A stretch of 64,000 bases of DNA from Callipepla californica brunnescens. Taxonomy: Eukaryota; Chordata; Aves; Galliformes; Odontophoridae. The DNA lies in contig JALIRH010000006.1 in NCBI GenBank assembly GCA_023055505.1, positions 24,959,105 to 25,023,104 on the forward strand, read 5' to 3'. Under the pieces are notes generated by a model. It worked only from the letters and a program-made list of their open reading frames with translations, was not told the origin of the DNA and made no database searches. The position numbers and the translations under genes were made by a program. The first letter of the stretch is position 1. Every line of letters starts with the position of its first letter. Below, in pieces: positions 26,338 to 41,004 of this stretch.

Positions 26338-26432
26338 TGAAGAAGGGGGAGAGAGAGAGGGGGAGGGAGAAGGGGAGGGAGAGGGGGAAAGGAGGGGAGG
26401 GGAGGGGAGGAGAAGAAGAAACAAGGGCTATG
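26338..26432 (+). repeat. Purine (G/A) tract with many G-runs
   Basis: About 95 bases of almost pure purine with at least ten runs of three to five G. The strand asymmetry and mirror-like GGGGA units suit G-quadruplex or triplex formation. Frames on both strands here are artefacts of the repeat. Confidence 0.9.
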
Positions 26433-29400
26433 ATTCACACAAAACAAGTATTCACACTTATTTGTACACAGAATCAGAGCTACCATTTTTGCCTGGGGAG
26501 AAGTTTTGATTCCCTTTCGTCACGCTAACCTGGTACATCCTTTTAAAAATAATTTTTACTGAAGGCAGCAAATATGATATCAGGTATCTAAAAGTAGGAG
26601 ATGGAAGTGCAGGTCAATACAATGATTCTGTAGCAGGAAGACAAGAGAAAATTATGACGAACAGAATAAGTGGTGAATAAAGAAACTGAAAATACATAGG
26701 TAGTTCCTTAAACTAATGGAAGGATAAAGATAAAGCTTACTTATTTTTTGACAATATGGTTCACTAAAACTGCTTTACAAAAAAACCTCAACAGGCTCAT
26801 GATAAGAGAGGAAGTTTTATACATTAATTGGTTAAAGGAAAGAGATGTGGTTAATTTTCAAACTGGGAGGAGGTCTTTGGCTGAGCCCTCAGAGATGCCA
26901 CTACATAAATCTGTGTCGTGCCTAAATACTGCATCCTGTGTGCAGTTCCACTCATCTCAATAGATAAATTTTCTGCTTGTCACTATCTGCAAGAAAAAAA
27001 AAAAAAAAAAAAGGTAGCAACAGAAGATTATGGAAAAAGCTACTATGAAAGGCTGCTTAAAAGACTAAATGTTGTAGGTATGAGCTCCAATCTGATCAGA
27101 GAGAGGTAGTTTTCCATATAGATGGAAGAGATGTTGTGAATGCTAAATGTTTGCAGGGATTCAAAGAGTCGCCAATGGAATTCACAGAAATAAACAGTAC
27201 GTGTATGTGTCCAAAGTGTCCCTTCACAGTTGCAAAAGTTATCTGCAGGCTTTTATTTTCTTCACCATGGGCACAGATCAGGTTTGGCACATTTGGATCC
27301 AGAGAGGCTGTTAGCTCAGGCATATTGTGACCATACTAATATAGAAGCTGTGTGGCCACTTCAAAAATTTTATCTTTGATTGCTGGCAACCCAAAATGTT
27401 ATATCTCCAAAGTTATTGTTTATGTGTAGTAAAGCAAAAAGGTCTTCTCCATACAGATATCAATAAGAGCAGTAGAAGCTGAGTTTTGTTTTTATATTAA
27501 AAAAAAAAAAAGCAGTTCCTCTTGTTTGATCACTGTAGCTGATCCCAAACTCACTTGTGGGCAAAGAGCAGAATGCCATCAGCACCACATCTTAAACTAT
27601 GTAAATGCTCGCAAAATGGAGGAAATAGAAGTGATGAATTAAGTGAGAGGCTTTTGTTATGATTCTTTTAGGTTTTAAGGGTGAAAAATTGAGAATGGAT
27701 CTCCTCAGAGAGGAAGGAGAGAGAATGGCACATCTAAAGGACGTAATTTATCATCCTGAACACTGGTGACATTTCCATAGGCAGCTGAAGACTAAATATG
27801 TCTGTTTTTTTCAACTTGTGCTGGTAGAAGAAAGGAGCCTTATGCTCTCATTTTTAAAAGGTGATCCACAATAAACTGAGCATAATTCAGTAGACAAACT
27901 ACTAGCAGAGTTGTAGTTAGCGTGCCTAGCTCCACAGCATTTTCCTGTGTGATTATTTTGAGAGGAAAGGATTTTGTTTATTTTTGAGTACACTTTCTAT
28001 GTTTTTTATTTAAGAGGCCTGTGATGTGTTAGAAAGCATCATGTGCATAGAGGAACTGCAGCTCTTCCTGTAAATTCAATGAACTGGTATTTGCTGAAAG
28101 AAACTTCTGAGTGATTTACTTTTTTCACAAAGAGAGGTGAAGAGTAGAAGAGGGGTGGGAAAACAACAGATTTTTTAAATTATATTAACACTCACTACCT
28201 GCAAAAGCATTTGTAGAGAGTTACCCAAATCTCTTGTGGGCATTTCAGCATGAGTCCAATGCAGAAATACACCAGAAATGAATGACTAGTTGAACGGGCT
28301 ACGGGCCAATCTCAGCTACAACTGTATGGTATCATAAAACACCTTGGCCCCTTCCACAAGAAGAAATAATCAAGTCTCTAAGATACTGTGTTCCCAAGCA
28401 ATGTGGTTTTTCCAGATAATTCTCATTTTCTGAGTCACTGCTAATTTTCTTTAAGCCAATGTACAGTTCACATTCCTGTTACAAAGGGGAACACCTTAAG
28501 AAAGAACTGAGATGGCCAGAAAGCAATAGGAAAAGAATGCTAGAAGCAATTACTTCCTCCAAAGACACCAGGAGACACTTGGGTGTTTTAAAAACATAGG
28601 TTAGATTCAACCAGGAGGCTCAGGAAGCCAACCTGGTTTCCTCCCCCTTGGTTTTCTCCCCCGTGTGGAGCCAGCAGTTCCCTGGACAAGCCCTGCCAGC
28701 AGCTTGCACCACTGCTCCACTCAAGCAGTCTCTGTCCTTCTCTAGACTCTGTCCAACTGGGAATGAATAGTGTTTTGTTACTAAAGTTATTGCATTAAGA
28801 CTCACCACCATTGACAAGTCAGTAAAATTTTCTGCCTATGACTTATTCTAACCACACTAATCTATCAGAAAAAAAGACCCACATGTTTCTATATAAAGTT
28901 GTTCCAGCAATTATTTTAATTAAACGATTATTATCTTCTGTATGTTATTAGAATACACAGTAGTAGCCCAACGCTTGCAAAGATTTACATTTGTGTTGGA
29001 ATAATATTCATGAATTGGGAATTAAAAATCTCACTCAAACGTGCCTTCACGCAGTGGGCCAAATAAAGCAAAGTTGTTTAACAAGGGACTTCTGTGTTAG
29101 AGACCTTGAAAATAATGACTTAACAGTATGCTAACTTGTTGAAAAGAATCTCATCAGAGGTCTATCCAGCTATGACATGTTATGGATTTACTTTGGACTG
29201 AGCCAATGGCCAGAGGTATGCCATCACGATGAAGGAATACAACTTGAAAGATATATATGTCTGTTTTAAGTAGGAATGTTCATTCATTAGCTCACTGCTT
29301 CATTCACTAAGCTATGCACAAACTGCTACACAAATGAATGATTCAATACAGATGCCTTTAATACAGCACATAGCAGTAACTAAGTAGCAAGGTGCTTGCT

Positions 29401-31049
29401 GTCATGACTCTCCTGGTGAGACAGGGAAGCAATTTCTTTGTGGCTGTGTTGCAAGGCAGTAGCCTAAAATGGAAGAATGCAAACCAGACCAAGTAAAGTA
29501 TTCTTCAGTTAAAAATGACCCACACATTAATACACTGACAATCCTTCCTCACTAGTCTTGGATATATGAATTTACTGGGAAAGGGGAGATGTGGGTAGAA
29601 GAGGTAAGTCATTTCAAGGTCCACCCTGAGCAAAACTGTTCAAAACAGCAGCTCCAGGGGCCACTGAAATAATATACAAGCTTTCACGGTGCAAAGTATA
29701 CTAAAGTGGGCAGTGCAGTTTATTGCTACATGTTCCCGCCATCAGAGTACGTCATTTTCTAAATGATACAGATGAAATCTTTGAAGACTTTCTGTATGAG
29801 GCCAAACTTCAAAAATGCACAAAAACTGTGCAGAATTATTTTCTGGGATATAAAAGCAGAAGAAGAAAAAAAAATCACATAGTCCCTGTATTTAGAATTT
29901 TCACTGTTAATAAAACAATTTGCCAAAGCTCAGGGAGAACGCTCTTTTTCCTGAAAAGTTTCCAAGTTTAAGAAATATTCTAGAGGAGAAATTGTAACAG
30001 ATATCAAGCATTGGCAGGAGAATCACAAGAAGAAGCAGAGAAAAGACCAAGTGATGTAAACGATAAAAGTTTTCATGAAAAGAATGGTGAAATGGCAGCC
30101 TATATGAGGAAACATTAAATTTCACCCATTCTTTTGTTAAGTCATAGAGTGCTGTAACTAAGACTATTAAGTTAATTTGGTAATGAGCTCTAGAAGGTAC
30201 CTTAATGAGATGGCTTAGAATATAAGCTAAGGAACACTCCCAAAAGGAACTGGTGCACAAATTGTTATTTTTTTATTTTTGTAACTAAAAAGAAGTCTGC
30301 CTATTACAGTAGAAACAGAAGAAAGTGCATTAGATAACATTATATACAGATGTGAGCCAATAGAATTGTGATTTAGCCCATAATTATAGAACACAAAGTA
30401 AGATTCACGTTTTAACCTGTGGATCTTCCCACAGATTACTATATAGCACTAGAGGACTTACGTTTTGTAAAGGCATACATGTGCCATTGCAGCTCTAGAG
30501 CTATTTTTCATTATGGTTTTTCATCATAGTTTCTCTTAGGAAAAACAAACAAACAAGTCCCAAACTTTTAATGGCCTTCCTTTGCAAAATGCTGTAGCTG
30601 CTAATACTCCTGTTGAACAATGGAGTAGAATGAAGTGCCAGTGGAGGGCCTGATTTAAGAAAGACAGAAGATCATAAACACACATGCACTGTATTTGTAT
30701 ACGTTTTTTCAGTCAGACCCATCTGTGCTCCAGCTCTTTTTTGAATTGCTAAAGAACTGCACCTCTGCATATACAAGTACTGTACATCAAATCCAGTATT
30801 TTTTTGCAGTGTAAACCATGTTTGATATGCATACCTTTAACTTAACTCAGACTCAGGCTCACCAGTTCAGACAAAACTGCATCAAACAAAAATGACTTGA
30901 ACTGGGAAAGAAAAGGAAATCAGATGCACTCAGAAGCAGGAATATAACCTTTTGTTGGTGATGCATTAAAAACAGACCTTTCTTGTGTTATTTACATCTT
31001 TTTTCTTTTTCAATTGAAAGTGGCATTTGGAAAACATATTTATACTGCT

Positions 31050-31077
31050 GTTTTTGTTGTTGTTGTTGTTGTTTTTT
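31050..31077 (+). repeat. (TTG)n tract
   Basis: Short TTG microsatellite flanked by T runs. Confidence 0.85.
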
Positions 31078-31510
31078 AACACAGGGTACCTTAGTTACTT
31101 TTTCTTTATTGATATTATAGCCCAGAGGTGGCTTTGGGCCCTCTAACTTGACCAACTGTAGAAATTAGAGAAGGGGAACCAACAATTTCTATGTGAGCTA
31201 CAATACTTGTCTATTCTGGGTATTCTTCTGAGGGATATGTTGCAGCTGAGTTTAAGAACTGCAGCAGATGGAAAATCCAGCACATTGGTATGTCAGAATT
31301 TATTCCAGACATTAATTAGTATAACTTGATACTTCTGCTCTATTCCCAGATCTCCCAATGTTAAATTTTCAGAAGTTTCATTTTTATTATTAACTAGTTA
31401 GCAATCAAGTAAGAACAGTAATTGATAATTGGCAGTTATTTTATTAGTTAACTGAAGAGAAATGATCAAGAACATCCTTCCATGAAAGTTCTTACATAAT
31501 GAGGTAAAGT

Positions 31511-32145
31511 CTCACAGAATCACAGAATTGTAGGGGTTGGAAGGGACCTCTAGAGATCATCTAATCCAACCCTCCGCCAAGGCAGCTACCTAGCACAGGT
31601 TGCACAGGTAGGCATCTTGAACGTCTCCAGAGAAGGAGATTCCACCACCTCTCTGGGCAGCCTGTGCCAATTCTCTGTTACCCTCAATGTGAAGAAGTTC
31701 CTATGCACATTTGTGTGGAACTTCCTATGCTTCAGATTTTGGCTATTTTCCCTCATCTTATCACCAGGCACAGTCGAAAAGAGTCTGTCCTCGTCCCTTT
31801 GCCTCCCACACCTTAGATATTTATAGATATGGATCAGATACCCTCTGAGTCTTCTTGTCTCAAGGCTGAACAGACCCAGGTCTCCCAGCCCATCCTCACA
31901 AAAGCAGTGATTCAGGCCCTTTATCATCTTTGTGTCCCTCTGCTGGACTCCTTCCAGGAGATCCCTGTCTTTTTTTGTATTGAGAAGCCCAGAACTCGGG
32001 ACAGTACTCCAGATGAGGCCTCACCAGGGCAGAGTAGAGGGGGAGGATCACCTCCCTTGACCTGCTGGCCACGCTCTTTTTAATGCACCCCAGGATGCCA
32101 TTGGCCTCCATCAACACCAGGCATCACTGCTGGCTCATGGCCAAT
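31511..32145 (-). mobile_element. CR1 LINE, 5'-truncated, 3' end at left
   Basis: The left edge reads acagaatcacagaattg, the reverse complement of the avian CR1 3' terminal repeat. Minus-strand frames give the CR1 reverse transcriptase C-terminus in two pieces, at about 31896-32117 ([19 protein letters not shown]) and 31586-31927 (NFFTLRVTENWHRLPREVVE). A frameshift separates them. The 5' part of the element is missing, as is usual for CR1. It is an avian subfamily, younger than the fragments at 20340 and 23640. Confidence 0.9.
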
Positions 32146-32269
32146 CTTGAGCAAATCAGTTTCAGTAAATCAAAAAAAGTTTCAGTAAAATTTGAGTTAA
32201 TCAGTAACCAAATCATCTCCAACCTTGAGTAAATCAGTTGAGCTTCTTTGGTAGCTGAGGCACACTTTC

Positions 32270-32420
32270 CAGATCTCATTATTTTTCTTGCCACTTTCTT
32301 CTGAGCTCATTTCAGTTTGTCAGCATCCTTCTCAAAGTGTAAATGCCAGAACTGGACAGAGTATTCCAAGAATGCTCTCTCTAATGACATAGACAGGGAA
32401 TACCACCCTCTCCATCCACA
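32270..32420 (-). mobile_element. Ancient CR1 LINE fragment
   Basis: The plus strand reads cagtttgtcagcatccttc, then a run resembling the reverse complement of the CR1 segment that encodes the 'FWAP..KKD' block. It is heavily diverged. Weaker similarity may extend toward 33000, but I cannot support it firmly. Confidence 0.5.
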
Positions 32421-35400
32421 TGACTTTGCTTACACTTGGAAAGACTGGATCTGGATCTGACATATTAATCACAGTATCACTCTCGGAACTCAGTTTCCAA
32501 GTATTATTTGAGCCTATTCTAGAGTACCTGCTCATGAGTATTCAGCACTACATAAATTTGTTGTCCTTTGGCCTCAGGTTTGCCTATGCAAATATATCTT
32601 GTTTTAATAAATCCATTCTAATGAGCACTACAGATTAGTTTGTTCCTCTTTTGTCATCATTAGTAGTTTGTCTAACAATTATGTCACCTGTAAGTTTTTC
32701 TAGTAAGATTTCCACATTTTCCAGACTTTGCTTAAGATAAAGCACAGTTTTGGACAAATATCAGATCCTTACAGGATTAAATTAGAAATATTTCTGTGCA
32801 CAGCTACTCCACATCTATACTCAGTTCTTTAGTGCCTCCATTTAATTAGTCGTTTAACATTTGTAATACCTTTCAATTGCAAATATTATTATTAATATTT
32901 TCTAGTCCTTTGCCATTTTCCCAGTATTTTATAAATAAAAAATGATTAATATGATGAAATAAATTGCCTTTGGCTACCTCAAGGCTATTAACTGATCCTT
33001 CCAATTGAAAGAAAAGAAAAAAACAGTGCAAAGAAACACCTAACATATGTGTTCAGCCTTGCTTCTAGCTATCAGTGGGGATAGAAAATGCTTATCACTA
33101 GCTTCAAGACAGAAATCGATCTTGGTGTCATATTCTAGAACAACAGATATATATGAAAACATCTACCGTTTGCACACCATGATCAATGTTTTTACTATTC
33201 TTGCTGAGTACTGGATAAAACCATTACTAGGATCTCATTATTTTTATATACTTAAAGTATTGTTTCTTATTTTCCTCAGTCCTCTACAGATTTTTTCAAA
33301 GATACTTCCAGTTTCCTGTATCAATTGTTCATATTTCCCCAGAGCTGCTTTTAAGCTCACTGCTATTACTCTTGTTTTTACGTTTGTGATTTTTTTACTG
33401 CTGCCTTCATTTTTCTTCTCAATCAATAGCATATTTTTAGGCTGGAGATATCTTTTAAGTATGGCAAAGTAGAGTGTATTTTGACACTGAATTTATCAAA
33501 TATGAATTATATTTCACAGTTTCCTGCTTAAATGTTTCCTGCCACATAATTTTACTCACAGTTTTTCTCAATCTTGAGAAATCAGTTTTCTAAAAGGTGC
33601 AATATATACATTACTAGTAAAGCATTGTCAAATAAGATATTGGTGAACCACACAGGTATTTCTGACAGGAAAAAAAATAACACTGTCCTTCTTCTGTTCC
33701 CCAAAACACATAAGGCTAACTGTAAAAATACCCTGGGTTTGTCTTTTTGTTTGTTTTGGTTTGTTTTTTCTCACCAAATTAACTTAGTGTGACCTTGTTT
33801 TCTAAGGATGTGTTGGTTTAATTAATCAGTTTGCATTGATTTGTCCTATGAAAGGACAAATGTCAAATTAGAAGTTTATCCTAATCACAAGATCATTTAC
33901 CCTACTCTGACTGATGTTCTCTGTGATCCTGAAAAAGTCATTCAGTCACACTATGCCTCAATTTCCCATCATTAAGTGAAAATAACTGTTAATATTGCAT
34001 ACACATGCATAAAGCAAATAACACCGAGGATTTTTTATTTCATTTCCTTATGTATGAAGAGTTCAAAACATTACAAAAAACTGTATTAATATATTCTACA
34101 GACTTTTCAAAGGCTGTATTAGTAGCACTGCAGTTCATTTATGAATCTGTGGATTCTTTGACTTTTCATTAAGTGTCACATACAGTAAGCTTAGGCCTTG
34201 TCTGGATCTTAAATTTGACTTAGTTATGTTAAAAAGTTCATACAGCCAGACATGTGACAGACTCTCTGAGTATGCTGAAAAGCATTACTTATTCCTTCCA
34301 AAATCAAGAGTGAACTGGCATTAGATTCTCCCTTTTTCCAATTAATGGCCCGGAATAATTTATGTGCTTTGAAAAAAAACCCAGAATCACTTGGGGCCAA
34401 ACCCACACTGTCTCTTGGAGATTCACCAGTGAAATTGGAGAGAAAATAGACATAATTCTTACAGAATCATAGAAAAATGGTGAATGTAAACGTGAAATAC
34501 TGCCTGCCATCAGTCCTCAGATTCTCAGTTTGTGTTAGCTGATCTGACAAGCAAGTTTGTCTTTACACATTTAATTAATGTGCACATAGGACAAACACTA
34601 GCCATTTCATACAGGCCACCAAATATGTTTCCGCTGCCGCAGCTTCAAAAGTTACTCAGATTTAGCTCCTACGTCGAGAGCTCTTGTTTGTTTTTTCCTT
34701 CAGAACTAGTGAACACATATCTGGCATACAAGCATTTCAATTTTGACAGGACTAATTCTATTTTTTTCCCCACTGAGTATCACAGATCTCAACTCAGATC
34801 ATAATATAACATCTAACAGTACATAACATCTACCTTTAAAGTACACAAAGTTCAAATTTCAAACCCAAACATTTAAAATGTTACCATCTGATACAGATTT
34901 TGAATGCTGAAAAGTTGACATTTCCATTTCAGCTTGAAGTTCTGTGCAACAAAAAATTGGGAACATCAGAGTTCACAGGTGTTTTTTTACATGTGTGTAC
35001 ACCTTTCATTGTGTTTAGTTAAGCTTAATATAATCTGTAATTTGGTTAATATTATCTTCATTTATGAATTTGTCTATTTGGCTGAAAATACCCTATTAAT
35101 TTTAGTTCACTAAAACATAACCCAGCTGTAACTCGACCCATTTTGAGTAGCTGTACTTAAACCAGTGTTATGTTTTTAGTACTAAAGACTGATAACTTGA
35201 TAGCTCCCCAGGGTTTGTTGGTTACAGTTAAAGCTCAGAGCTGACATTACACGCTATTTTTCTGAAAATCCCAGCAGTAATATTACAGATGAGATACTGG
35301 TGTGTCAAGATATATTCAACAATTAAGTTGGAATGTGGATATCTCCAAACATACAGCATCATTCACTGTCCTACAACTTCATTCATTTTTAGATCTCTTT

Positions 35401-38269
35401 AATCCTATGAAAATGGAACTGTAAAGCCTAACAAAAACGGTAGTTCAGGAGTGTTCTTTGGGCCAAGACAAAAACAGCCTGGATTCTGTCTGGATTCACC
35501 GATGGTGAACAGTAAGATACACTGTAAATACTCCTCATTATTTCAGTATGAATAAAGGTCACAGAATGTGGTGCTTAGGGATTACATAATAATTTTTCAT
35601 CTGCATTTCTCGATCTGTTTAGCATACATACTCATTCATTTCTGCTTCTCAGTTGGGAAGCTGATGTAAAGTTAGATCAAATGAGGTATCCTATATTATT
35701 CAACAAGACAAAGGGAGCCAAGAACCTATTTCTTTTTCTGAACCAATTTCAATAGAACGGGGTTGTATACTATTGACATTTTTTCCTGCTTGACATTTCC
35801 CAAAAGCTACATTTCAAAGAGAATAGAGGCTCACCATGTCTGTTTTTATTACTGTCATTTCTTAGCACATCAATGGATGCAAGCAGTGATGCTGCTTGAT
35901 CACAACACTTTATTCCAAACTCAGAAGAAAAAATTATGATAGGTAGGAAATCTATTAATCTGAATGATTTAAGGCTTTCATTCAGATTAATGGAGGGTTT
36001 TATTCTATTTCCCAGAATTTATGTATTTGTTTTTTTCATAATAAAGGAAGTTTCTAGCTTCTGGTTTTGAAGATAGCCTTGACAATGTAAACCAACATAC
36101 TTTCATCTTGTTGATCCCTCATCCTTACCAGCTAAAACAATAGCATCAAGCACAGTTAACTTCCCCCATTCATCTTACTGGAGTGTCAGCCTTGAAGCAT
36201 AAACATGCACACTAAAGTACCAACACTGTTAACCAATTCACTGCTCATCATAACATGAGAAATAACCAGTCAGCACAATTAAGTGGCTGGACATTTGCAA
36301 TATTCATGCCATGCTATCACTTGAAAATCTTTAGCAAAGTAATGTATTCAAAGTGTATATATTGAAATAATATCATTACGAATATAATGAAATGTTAATA
36401 AAAAACAGAGAACAATCTACTAAATCTAAGGCCTGTTTTTTTCTGCATTATGTTGCATACTTAAGCTTTGGCATGCTTTTTCAACACCTCCGTCTGCATG
36501 TCCAAAAGTCTCCAAGCAGTGACTCACCTACTCCATACTTCTAACTCCTGCAGTCCATGGTCAGTTTCTTGATTGCCTGCTTCCTCTTTGTGAAAAAAAT
36601 GTCACTACACATACATGTTTAACCTCTTTGAGAGAAGTGTTCAAAATTGGCCTGAAAGTACCTGAATACTCATTTATGCTGAAATGACTGGGGGAAAAAA
36701 AAAAAAAAGTACAACATCATTCTCATAGTACCACAGTATTGCCAAGGTGATGGGTGAAAAAATGAAACTGCAAGAAATTTGCCCCCTTTTCTTAAACCTT
36801 CCAGACAAAAATGAATAATACTCAAGATACTGTACATCAGAATCAGTTTTTCTCTTGAGAAACCGAAAGACTTTAATGTGCCCATTTTACAGCTGAAGAA
36901 AGTGAGGCATTAAATTCTAAAAGGTCATTCATCAGGAGAGCAATAGCGGAGATTGTGAAGGACACAAAATACCAACACATCTGTCAGTTTACTGAATCAC
37001 TCTACCCCTCCCTGTTCGGGTGGAGTACCCAATGCAAACTCTGATAGGAAAGAGGCTAAGATCTGGCCTCCTTTTCTTGAGTCTCTGAATTGTAACATGA
37101 ACCCACAGCCACAGCATCAAGAACAAATGCCAGATCTTACTACCAGAAAGCAAGAAATATTCATGCTTTGCTATTCCTACCAGCTTGACAGAAGACAAGG
37201 CTGGTGGAAGAAATTAGCCTCTATTATGAAAACATTTCATGAGGTCTCCAAACAATGGAAGTAAAATTTAACAGGAACCAAAAGCATATCCCTGATTCCT
37301 CTCTCTCTGTCGTTCAGTGGTCAGACCAAGAACAAATTAAGTAATACACAGTGTGTGTACCTGGTTCCTGGATGCACATCTGTGTTTCCTGCTAGAGATT
37401 TTCCTTTTCTACTCACCTTCACTGATCTTCCGAACATAAATTTATTGGCAGGTTTTCTCTAACTTTTTTTCTGCCTACATCTTTACACCCCTTTGTCATT
37501 CATGAGGATACTTCTGATCAACTTTTTTACACTGAAAATGCAGTTAAGCACAGAATACATTTTAGAACTGCTACAGTATGAAGAAGTGAGGTGTCATTTT
37601 TATGTAAGTAAAAAGCACATGGAGTGTGCATCTTTCAGAAAAAAATAAATAAATGTATTTTCAGGCATAGCCCTGAGAAGATACCTAGGCTGTTGCTTTT
37701 ATCAAACAACACCTGACATAAATTCATCCCACAATCATCAAGATAGCGTTTAATTTAAGTCCATATGGCCTTATGCGATGAGAAGCTTTAAAAACAGATT
37801 TCAAAAACTTTCACTGTAATGGTTTAGCTATTGCAGAAGGAATCTTTCAATCTAGTTTTTATTGAAAAGACACTTTTTGCTTTCAGCACGCTTAACAGAT
37901 ACAGCTAAGTACTACACGATTTGCACGAATATTTTGTTACTGCATTTCTATTTAGGTATGCAGAGCAGCACGCAGAACCACAGTTTGTGTGGAGAGCACG
38001 AACGGAGGCAAGAGAAGAAGATACCAGACTGGCAGCGATCCCAAGCTGCTCACACACTGATGTTCAGGACAGCACATGTGGGTGCCACATGAGCAGGTGA
38101 AACCGTGATCCTACATGTGTGGAAGGGGAACAGTAATTAAACAATCAGATGTGCTAAGTGCATCATGCTGGGACACCACTACACTTCAGATGGGTTGTGA
38201 GGATTGAAACCTGAGGCAATAACTCAGGAAGCAGCCAAGTTACAGCTATGATCATAAGGCTTTCCGTGA

Positions 38270-38560
38270 GGTCCCTGAAGTGAAATGATGCCCGTCGTGT
38301 CCTGACACACTCCCCAGCCGCGTGCCAGACGCTTCATCGCCTAAGGCACCCTTCAGCTGGGAAGACGCTAAGATTTCACTCGGGGACATTCCCCGCTGCC
38401 GTCTGCTCCCCAGGACGGAGACGTGCCCTTGTAGGCAGGCCGGGGACTGGACCGGGCTCAGCGGGCTGAGCGCTCTGCCCTCTGCCGGGCCAGGGCTGCG
38501 GTGCCACAAACCCAGCGCCGCTGGCTGAGCGATGGAGGGGCACAAGCAGCCCCTCGTCAA
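38270..38560. other. Isolated GC-rich / CpG-containing patch
   Basis: About 290 bases of high GC with scattered CpGs stand alone in AT-rich desert, with frames open on both strands (38252-38665 minus, 38322-38528 plus). Neither translation is recognisable. It may be an orphan CpG island, an exon of a non-coding RNA or an old retroposed fragment. Confidence 0.45.
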
Positions 38561-40970
38561 GGAGCTGTTTCCTTCTGATTTTAATTGTGGCTGCCAAAAG
38601 GGTAGTGAAAGGGTTGCAATAAAGCCCGAGGAGTTAAAATCTGTACTTGCTTTAACAGCTGTCAAAAAATTTCACTCCAGTGCAGCGTGGATTTCTGCAT
38701 CGTTTCGTCCTTCCCTCTCCATTTGGACTGATAATATTTGCCCAGAAAGCTTTTTCTTTTCAACTAGAATATGCTCATTATGTTAAAAATAATTATATCA
38801 TGATTTCTTTGGATGTAAGGGCTATAATGTCTGGGGAACACAGGCTTAGACTTTGCACTGTCACTGAACTATTAACCTAAACTGCACGGACACGCTATGC
38901 CAAATAGCCATGCATTTGTTCAGCTGGTCCTGGCCCTTTTTAAAGCTAAACACAGGGAAGTTTCTCAAGAAGAGATACAGCAGAGGGTCACAAAGGGCAC
39001 CTACCCCTCCGCTCCAGCCCTGACCTGAGGAGCTCCATGGGGCCCTGTTGTTTCGCCTGTCCAGCACTACACACTTGAAAGGTGTTGAGCACCATGGCCC
39101 TGATCTCTTGCATTGCCTCTGAGAACTGCTGTCACGTGAGCAATAAATGCCCATCAATGAATATTACACTCCCCTGTCTCCTGCTGAATGCAAAGCAGCT
39201 CTGAGCTTTGCCTCTTGTGATAGAAGCCTTGAGTACCATGAATCCAAGCTGTTCACACACCACCTGCCTTTTCTTAACTGTGCATAGAATTGCCTACCAG
39301 GAATCCCAGCGTGTTTTATATGTCACTAATAAAGTTAACATTTCTATTAAATATTGCTCCTTTCTGAGATTCTCACTCAACCTTGAGGAAAATAATCAAG
39401 AAAAAAATCTTTCGGTCTTTAGTATTTGATTGCAACTGTATAGAATACTCTTGTAGCACAATGCCACATTGGCATCTTTCCAGTATATAAATTTTTTTTC
39501 CATAGTTTCTTTTTTCTTTTTTTCCAAGTCAACATATCGCGAAACAGTTGCTTTCTGTAATATCACAGATTTATCCAGAGTTTACAATGCAATCATTGCT
39601 CCTTGGTATTGGAAATGATTTATTTGGCCAGTTTTGGCCTTCATTCCAAAAGGCTGAATGCCAAATCATTACAGTGTATCTGGTGTTCTGTTGTCAGAAA
39701 ATATGATCTAGCATTAAGATACTTCTCAGAGACTCTGAAAGCCAGAGAAAATAATTGTGGTAAATCAAAACCTCATAAATACTTTATAAAGTTGTTTTTA
39801 ATGTCTGTCCTTATGTGTGACAAAAAAGTACCAGTTTAAATGCAATGAGAATACATGAATTTGGAGGCTTCATTTCCTATATTGTCTAAGTTTTAAAACA
39901 GTATTATAGTCAATTCCATATAGATGCAGAAATCAGGCAGTTGTTGTCACATTATATTTTCTGGTACTACTGCATTTTAATAAGCCAAAAGACAGTAAAC
40001 TACTTTTCTATATTCAAGTCCAAATGATGTATAATCTTTTATCTTTTTTATTTTCTTTTTTTTAAAGAGAGTACTGAGAGTATAAGAACTGCATACATGG
40101 CTCTGAAGTTGAGGCCACAACCATGCAAGCACATACACACAGTAAATACTCTAGGCAGTTAAAGAAAAGCACATGCCAAAGACTTAGGAGCAGCTGGCCC
40201 CAAATTCTGGCCTCAACACACCATGTGAAATTGAACATATGTGGACTAGGTTTGACTCCCTTCAGATGCCTCTTGAACACAATAATATCTCACTGGGTAA
40301 GAAATCTGTTCTGTCTTCCAAACTACTCATGCCAATAACGTAATATTTCTCCACCAAAAAATCAAGAACAGTTTTCCTGTTTAGCACATCACTGTGACAG
40401 ATCACGGTGATTGCCGGAAGCTTGAAAGTGGCAGTGTATCTGGGATGGATATTAAATCGAGTCTGTCTTAGAGGCATAAGAATCATGAGGGAGCAACAGG
40501 CAGAATAATAAACTCAAGCAGAGATCATGTCCAGATCTTGCTCTGTAAATATTCCACTTACTTATTTTTGGAGAAACAGAAATCTATCATTCACCTTTTA
40601 TGGTTATAAAACTGTATTACCCACAAGAGAAGTGGGGGCCAGAGAAGTTGCTACCACACATCATATTGAATTCAAATTCAGAAGCAACTAACCAATGCAA
40701 TATGGAGAGGGGTTTTCTGCAAAAAGGAAACCACAGAGTCTGGGGGGGGAACACTGGGTCAAAAAACATTGGGCTGAGTTTGGAGGCAAAGCTCTGCTTG
40801 ATCTCACTCTGTTGACACTAGCAGTTTAAACCATGGCCATATTGCAAAGGAGTGCAGAACTTATTTGATTACATTCATGCATCATAGTAGAGGAAACAGA
40901 AGGCAATGAAAAATCGCCAAGCTCTGATGTACATGATAAGCTATAGAAGCAATAGCAATTTTACTCAGCT

Positions 40971-41004
40971 TTGTTGTTTTGTTTTTGTTTTGTTTTGTTT
41001 GTTT
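40971..41004 (+). repeat. (TTTTG)n tract
   Basis: Imperfect TTTTG repeats in AT-rich DNA. Confidence 0.8.

Larger units (their letters stand above)
23780..31505. other. Intergenic AT-rich DNA, no gene recognised
   Basis: Only chance-length frames occur. Simple repeats include the G/A tract at 26338-26432 and an A run near 26994-27012. No tRNA, rRNA or transposon could be supported. Confidence 0.6.

Noticed and set aside
33047..33472. 141-codon hydrophobic plus-strand frame
   Set aside because: Its hydrophobicity follows from T-rich DNA, and the frame has no family match. It sits next to decayed CR1 sequence.
34455..34480. Short acagaatcatagaa match to a CR1 3' end
   Set aside because: The match is too short and the flanking sequence does not continue as CR1.
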